Positions 58,395-64,000 of a stretch of DNA of 64,000 bases are shown in pieces (positions within the stretch are counted from its first letter, which is position 1; every line of letters begins with the position of its first letter). The DNA is from Symsagittifera roscoffensis (lineage: Eukaryota > Xenacoelomorpha > Acoela > Convolutidae). Made by a program: the position numbers and the translations under genes. The notes under the pieces were generated by a model. The model searched no databases, was not told the DNA's origin, and saw nothing but the letters and a program-made list of their open reading frames with translations. The stretch is from assembly GCF_963678635.1 (NCBI RefSeq), contig NC_087068.1, forward strand, positions 47,013,785 to 47,077,784. Direction: 5' to 3'.

Positions 58395-58990
58395 TTGCTC
58401 TTAAACAAAAAGTACAAATTTGAAATTGTTCAAATTTGTATTCTGGTTGTCACAGTCACATTTGGCATTTCGGCAGCATCTAAACATATTTAAGGCCGAA
58501 TCACAGTTTGACAGTCTTCGGTATAACAATTGAAAGAATGTTAGAAACAAAACTTCGGTGTAGAAAAATTTTTGTGACATTTCAGGCATTGATCTAATGC
58601 AATTCAAATGAATTAGTCTTAAATTCAAAAAAGCTTCGACATAAACATTAAAATATTTGCGCTTGGGGTGATTTTTTTCCCTCACAAATAACGACTTATC
58701 AATTAGTAGTTTATGACAAACATTTTTTGCGGTCCGAAAGTTTAGAATCTTTGAGGTCAAAATTATTAAGATGTACAAATTATTAAGATATATCACTTAA
58801 AACTATCAGTCTTACAGATGTAGGATTTAATCGAAAGGGGGTGGTTTTCAAAAAATTTGTCGAAATTTTTTATTTTTCAAGTCGATCAGTTTGATTTTCT
58901 GAGCTCTCTTATTTGAGAAAAATTCCTGCGCCGCAGGCAAGCTTTTGAAAAAGTCGTTTATATGCACTTTTGCAAATAGTTGATCATATT

Positions 58991-61020
58991 CATTTAAAAT
59001 ATTATTCCACTGTGGAAAGCTTTAAATCAATGTCACTGATTTTAGTTTGAAATCACAAAAACGGATTTCTAGTTGGATAAAAAACTGGATAAGAAAAATC
59101 AAACTGTTTTTTGTCAACAAACATTGCAAAAACTTCTGGAAATGTTTTGTTTATCTCAAATTACCTCTTCAAGCGCTTATGTTTTTTTACTCGACAATAG
59201 CTGACACTCATTTCTGTCACCTGATTTTCAATGAAAAAAATACACGCAAACAAAAAGTCGGGTTACGAAAAATCTACAAGAGTATCAAGGTTTTTGGGAC
59301 CTATTCAACTAGTTTTACTCGAAAGAAATTAGACAGGGGCGTGAATAACATGACAAAAACAATAAGCATTAATTTTTTGCGACTTTTTGCTGTAAAATCT
59401 CAAAAATTATGTCGCAATTGGAGGTTTGTTTCTATGTTTTAAATTATTCTAAGTTTTTTTTCTTATTTAATTTTTTGCGTACTAATTTCAGCTTGATGTG
59501 AAAACAGTTCACCAAGGATCATTTAAGGTAGCAAAGTGAACTGTTTCGACCCTTAATTGAATTTATTAGCCTTGTCCTTTACACGTATTTTCCTTTGGCC
59601 TGACTTGTAAAATGATTCATCTCTCCTATAATTCAGCCCTTTAATTCAGTCTTGTTTTAATCAAAAATATAGCGATTCCTTTTCAGGCGTTCTGTGCAAG
59701 ACATCAAAAATGCGCTTTGGGTTTGCTTTTTGAGATTAAGACTCATAAAGTCGTACTAACTTGAGGTTACTCAATAATTGGCCTTGTTTTGAACCCGAAC
59801 AACCCATTTTAATAGAAAGTCAAGGAAACAAAGTTCAAGGAATTCTTTGTGTGATTTCTGAATTTTTATTGAGCTTCCAGTACTATGCACTTTGTCGCAA
59901 GGTTTTACCTTAAAAAATTTGCTCTACTTTGGAAAATTTATTGAAAACTGGCCCAAAAAATTTATAATTTGAGTTAAGAGTAACAACTTATAAATTTGGG
60001 CCCTTCTTATAAGAAAAAATTCATCTGAGCTGAAAAAAAACGAACTCATTTGAAAAGTTAAGTCTGTTTTCATACAACTCAGAGCACAAAAATGCAAGAC
60101 TTGTAAAGGGATGGTGGTAGTGTAATGCAACCGGCAAAAGTTGCTTGACAGCTTTCAATTATCAATGTCATGGAGTTGAAGAGATTGTTTTCGAAAAAAC
60201 AGAAAGATAAAAACTTAATACAAACAAAAAATACGGAGGAAACTGAATTCAATGAAAAGTTAGAAACTTTATATTCTTAAGTCATCGTTTCCTAATTTTT
60301 ACATTCTCTAAACACTTATGGAAAAGTTAGTAAGCTTCATTACGCGTCAGATTGTCGCAAATATTTCAAAGGGCAGCTTTTGAGGCGTTTTATAACCTAT
60401 ATTTGGTATAACTGACACGGGTACGTATTTGGGACCTGGATTAACTGTTATGATACCAAAAAGTCTATTTTACGTCGTATTCATTATATCGATGTGGTCA
60501 TAAAGTATCATCAACATGTAGTTCCAGTGTTGATCAAGCTGCAACCCAACCCATATTTGAATGTGGATTTTCGCTCAATTAAACCGTTGTTTATTTCACT
60601 TGGATGTTTATTTTTCTTGATCTTTTTAGTGAACCCTTTTGGTTCTTTTTTGTTTAGTTTCAGAGAAATGAGCCCTTTGGTATCTAGTGATTTTTTCTAT
60701 TTTGTAATTTGTTTTGAAACGTTCTCTGAAATCAGGCCTGTAATCAATCGCAAGGCAGAAATTATTTTTAGTAAATAAAAAATGCTCCCTATTTTTAGGA
60801 ACGGCTTTTTAGAGTCAGTTCTGATTTCTTAAATTAAAGTAGCATATGTGTCAACCCACTGGGCTTCGTTTTGAGCTGAAGATGAACTGAAAGTGAATGC
60901 TCTGCTATCTGATAAAACTCAGGATTCTGATGCAGAGTAATTAGTCTAAAATATTGCTTAAGAGGGAGAAAAAAAATTATTGGTACATTGCATGGCTAAT
61001 TTTGCAATTTTTAATAAAAT
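58991..61020. other. unassigned DNA
   Basis: Includes a 131-codon plus frame at 59047-59442 and a 94-codon frame at 60494-60778. Neither has recognisable motifs, and frames of this size are expected occasionally by chance in 64 kb. Confidence 0.45.
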
Positions 61021-61028
61021 CTGATAAA

Positions 61029-61400
61029 CAGTAGCGGGTTTAGGGGGGAGGGCTGGGGCGGACGCCTACTTTTTCAGGGATTCGTCAGTCCCCTTTGTAG
61101 TATATTTTGAGATATCTATTTTTTGCTAACGGACCATAAGATTTTTGTAAAGGCGCCTTTTGCACCAATATTAACTAATTTTGAGGGAGAGCGCGCTCCA
61201 AAACGCGTTGTTTGACCTGTTTTTTCAAAAAAGCCTACGGCACAAAAAAATTTGGTCAAAATGGGGTCTTTATACTGATTTAGTGGTTTGTGAGAGCTCA
61301 GAAAATCAATTTGGTCGACTTAAAAAAATTCGACAGAATTTTTGATTTTTTTTTGAAAATCCCCCTCCCACCCCTCGAGAAAATCTTAGATCAACTCCTG
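61029..61400. mobile_element. hAT MITE with perfect 8-bp target-site duplication
   Basis: 372 bp. It is flanked by ctgataaa at 61021-61028 and again at 61401-61408. The left end is CAGTAGCGGGTTTAGG and the right end is AAATCTTAGATCAACTCCTG. The termini are only loosely complementary but follow the CAGNNGCGG…TTAGG pattern of the other hAT fragments here. The interior contains the shared 'gagctcagaaaatcaatttgg' motif and G-rich and C-rich tracts next to the ends. Non-coding. Confidence 0.8.
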
Positions 61401-62053
61401 CTGATAAAACATATGACCAATTACACAATTGATTAACATATGTCTCAATCATCTGTTATTTTTGTGAGTGAAACGAGTTTTCAATGTTCTGTTTGCGCTA
61501 CTTTTGGAATAGCTACGCTTTGCATGATGGTTTTAAAATATACTATATTTAAAAAATCCATTTCTAAATTTTCCTTTTTTGGCTTTAAAAATTTGTTTCT
61601 TTTGAGATATGATGTGATATGATAACATTTTGAGATATGATAATATTTTTTTTGCCTTAACTGGCGCGAGACAGTTCGTTTTAGCCTGAATCCTTGAATG
61701 CCCAACTGCCACTGCTCTTGTGGCAAACAGGTCAATTCAGCGGAAACAAGAATCTCACAAAAAACCCAAAAATATTTTGAAAAAAAATTTTGAAGCAACT
61801 TCCGATCAATTTATCTAAACTAGAACACCTTCGGCTCAGTTTATTTAAATCTTAAATTTCAAGACTAGCATAAAGTAAATTTTAAGAGGTACTGCTTGTC
61901 CTATAATGAATAAGCTGGCGAGTTTCAAACCTGCGAAAGACATCTATCTTTGGCTGACCATCCCTAAATTTTTTTAAAGGCCTCTTTGTCTTCATTATAT
62001 ACTAATTTTAGGTATAGAGCACTCAAAAGAAGCTGTTTTTCTTTGGTCGAACC

Positions 62054-62285
62054 CAGGGGCGGATCTAGGATTTTCTCGAGGGCGGGGCGGATTTTCAAAA
62101 AATTTTCGAAAATTTTGACAACCTTTTTTTTTTTTTAGTTCGATCAGATTGACTTTCCGAGCTCTCCCAAAGCAGTAAAAAAGACCCTGTTTTGGCCAAA
62201 CTTTCTGCGCCGCAGGCAATTTTTTGAAAAAACAGGTAAAAAAAGCCGTTTTTGGGCACTTTTTGGAAAATTTTGACAAGTGAAA
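62054..62285 (+). mobile_element. hAT MITE fragment (left end)
   Basis: Starts CAGGGGCGGATCTAGGATTT, the cleanest copy of this terminal repeat in the window, and runs through the shared 'gatcagattgactttccgag' interior and a 'ctgcgccgcaggcaa' hairpin. No right end was found. It is directly preceded by the inverted segment shared with 3041-3150, which suggests a composite or nested insertion. Confidence 0.6.
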
Positions 62286-64000
62286 TATTTTTTAGTTAAG
62301 AATGCTGCTCATCAATATGCTTCAAAAGGTAGGCAAAATTTGGTATAAAATGTTATTTATAGAGTCGAAAACTTTAATGTGAAAAGCTTTTTTTCCGAAA
62401 GACGGAACAGTCAAAACTGTTTTTTTAGTCATAATTGAAACTAATTGATTTCATGTAAGCTTACTCAAACTGGTAATTTGCCGAGACTTCTAATGGTATT
62501 TCGTTTATCAAACTGCTTCATTCGATTGACGAAATTATGAAGAAGAAGAAACATAGATGCATTGAATGTGTCTTACTTTCTGTTGAAGTTGGTTGTGTCC
62601 CTAAAAGGGTCATTAAGAATCCTCTTTCTGCTTGAAATTGACGACCAGACAAAATCAGTGAATTGTCCCCTACAGAAAATCTGATCCTCTGTTTCTTATT
62701 TTTAGACTCATTTTTATAGCATTCAATTTCAATTCTAATTTTTTGGCGTTGCCTTTTAGGACTAATACGGAAACAAAAGTACTATACAAAACAAAAGACA
62801 AGCTTTCGTAAGCTTTTTTAAAAGTGTTCAAAAGTTCACTTTTGTCTTAAAAAATGTGCTAGGTCCTGAAAGAATGTGGCAGACTGAAGGTTTCGCATTG
62901 CTTTGCGGAAAAATGCGAAGTTATATATTGATTTTTTTTCTTGGTTATCACAAAACTCAAATACTGGTTTTTGTTTCAAAACCCAAATAATAAATCCAAG
63001 TTTTGGAATCATGAGCTGAGAAAAAAATTTAATCAATTTCATCCTTATACCGAGATTTTCTTATAACGGTTTCTTTCTAATCTAATTTCTGATCAAAAAG
63101 TAGCTAAACACTGATAATAAGCTACAACGAAAGTTAGCCAAAGAGTTGTCACTGCTTTAAAACAATTTTCCCTGAGTTTTGAACAACCCCTGAAAAGAAG
63201 TTAAAAAACCTGTTTTAAATCTGATTAAAATCAATTGATAAGCTATCTCACTAACAAGATGCAAAAACTGAGTATGAATAGGCCATTTTTTTTAAATTTA
63301 AGAGGTTTTTAACGATTTTATTTCATATGGCAAAAAAGTTAAAGAGGGCTGGTTTCTTGCTTTAAAAAGATATAGGAAGATTGAACGTTCAATTTTTTCA
63401 AATGGGTAAATAATTATTACTGGGTAAGCAAGTGCAGGGTAATTTGTGAATGATACCCTATTTTTTCTAACAATTTCTTCAATTTGTGCAGAAAGCACTC
63501 TGAAACCATTCTGAATCAGTCTAGCCGCGAGTCATTAATTTAGAGGATTGTAATTAGCATACAAAATATCTACTGATGATTGCAGTGGCAAAACTCCTGC
63601 CTTCTCCTTACAGTTTTTTCCGATTTCTGATAAAAATTAGGAAAGAGGAAAGCTTGGGGCGAGTTTATTGATTCAGACCAACTTTGATTTAAAAATTCAA
63701 CGTTTTTTGTAAAAAGGTGTCATACCATTTGAAATATTTTGATACTTTTAGCTCAAATTTCAAAAAAATATGACACTCCTTATGATTCTTGAGAAAAAAC
63801 GGGTGCTTGTAAAACAGCCATTTTGGCAAAATTTGACTAGTAAGTGAATAAAACTTTTCTTTTGAAGGGTATAAAAGGCGGCAATTTAATCCGGCTTCAA
63901 AACTATTCTAGTTTTGGCTGACCCCATGCTATGTGGTCCAAAACATTTATTAGTAGTGAAAAAAAAACACCACTGTGCGGCCTAAATTGAGCATTAGAGG
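62286..64000. other. unassigned DNA at right edge
   Basis: No coding pattern that I can support. A possible small exon at about 62565-62640 (-) was considered and rejected. Confidence 0.45.

Noticed and set aside
58401-58796. 131-codon minus-strand open frame
   Set aside because: No domain, no codon bias and hydrophobic/AT-rich residues. Chance frames of this size are expected occasionally.
59047-59442. 131-codon plus-strand open frame
   Set aside because: Lys/Phe-rich composition mirrors AT-rich DNA. No motif or splice support.
62565-62640. Possible minus-strand exon with a good donor (AAA|GTAAGA)
   Set aside because: Only short frames with no recognisable similarity. A single donor-like site is weak evidence in 64 kb.

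Overview
The window is AT-rich nuclear DNA from a metazoan, probably an invertebrate. The evidence is a protein gene split by long GT-AG introns, a rhodopsin-like GPCR, a hAT transposase relic, and dense short non-autonomous transposons and simple repeats. I could not place the species. A 200-bp run of N at 9702-9901 shows this is an assembled scaffold.

Only two host genes can be supported, both on the minus strand. The first is the middle of a CEP135/TSGA10-family centriole/basal-body coiled-coil gene. Six exons (27760-27939, 21551-21700, 9484-9669, 7303-7443, 6752-6828, 3211-3481) join in frame into 335 codons. Its 5' exons were not found, and its 3' exons lie beyond the left edge. The second is a single-exon class A GPCR of 449 residues at 53479-54828, with altered DRY, CWxP and NPxxY motifs. 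If the CEP135-like gene starts beyond 64 kb, the GPCR would be nested in one of its introns. If it starts between 28 and 53 kb, the two are head-to-tail neighbours. The window does not decide this.

Almost everything else is repeat-derived. (1) Family A is a roughly 530-bp element with a small hairpin near each end and a GC-rich palindrome in the middle. There are about ten good copies and many remnants, plus two variant subfamilies, one with a tRNA-like core. At 23.5-25.9 kb it forms a duplicated fold-back array. (2) Family B is made largely of ATAATCGATTATAA-type words between 'CCCGCATCC' inverted ends (28.9, 41.2 and 57.5 kb). (3) Family C is a tiny MITE with G/C-run inverted ends and 8-bp flanking duplications (8.7, 37.9 and 44.5 kb). 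(4) hAT MITEs include two with perfect 8-bp target duplications (32386-32821 and 61029-61400). A broken hAT transposase lies at 10621-12664. (5) A TCGA-rich inverted-repeat element is at 21800-22447, with a relative near 46.1 kb. (6) A GC-rich segment at 42330-42770 has tRNA-like promoter boxes and may be a SINE. Further tandem and direct duplications, a minisatellite and microsatellites fill the gaps.

The two genes show no functional link. The most unusual material is the repeat complement, above all family A, whose boundaries and structure do not match a transposon class I can name with confidence.
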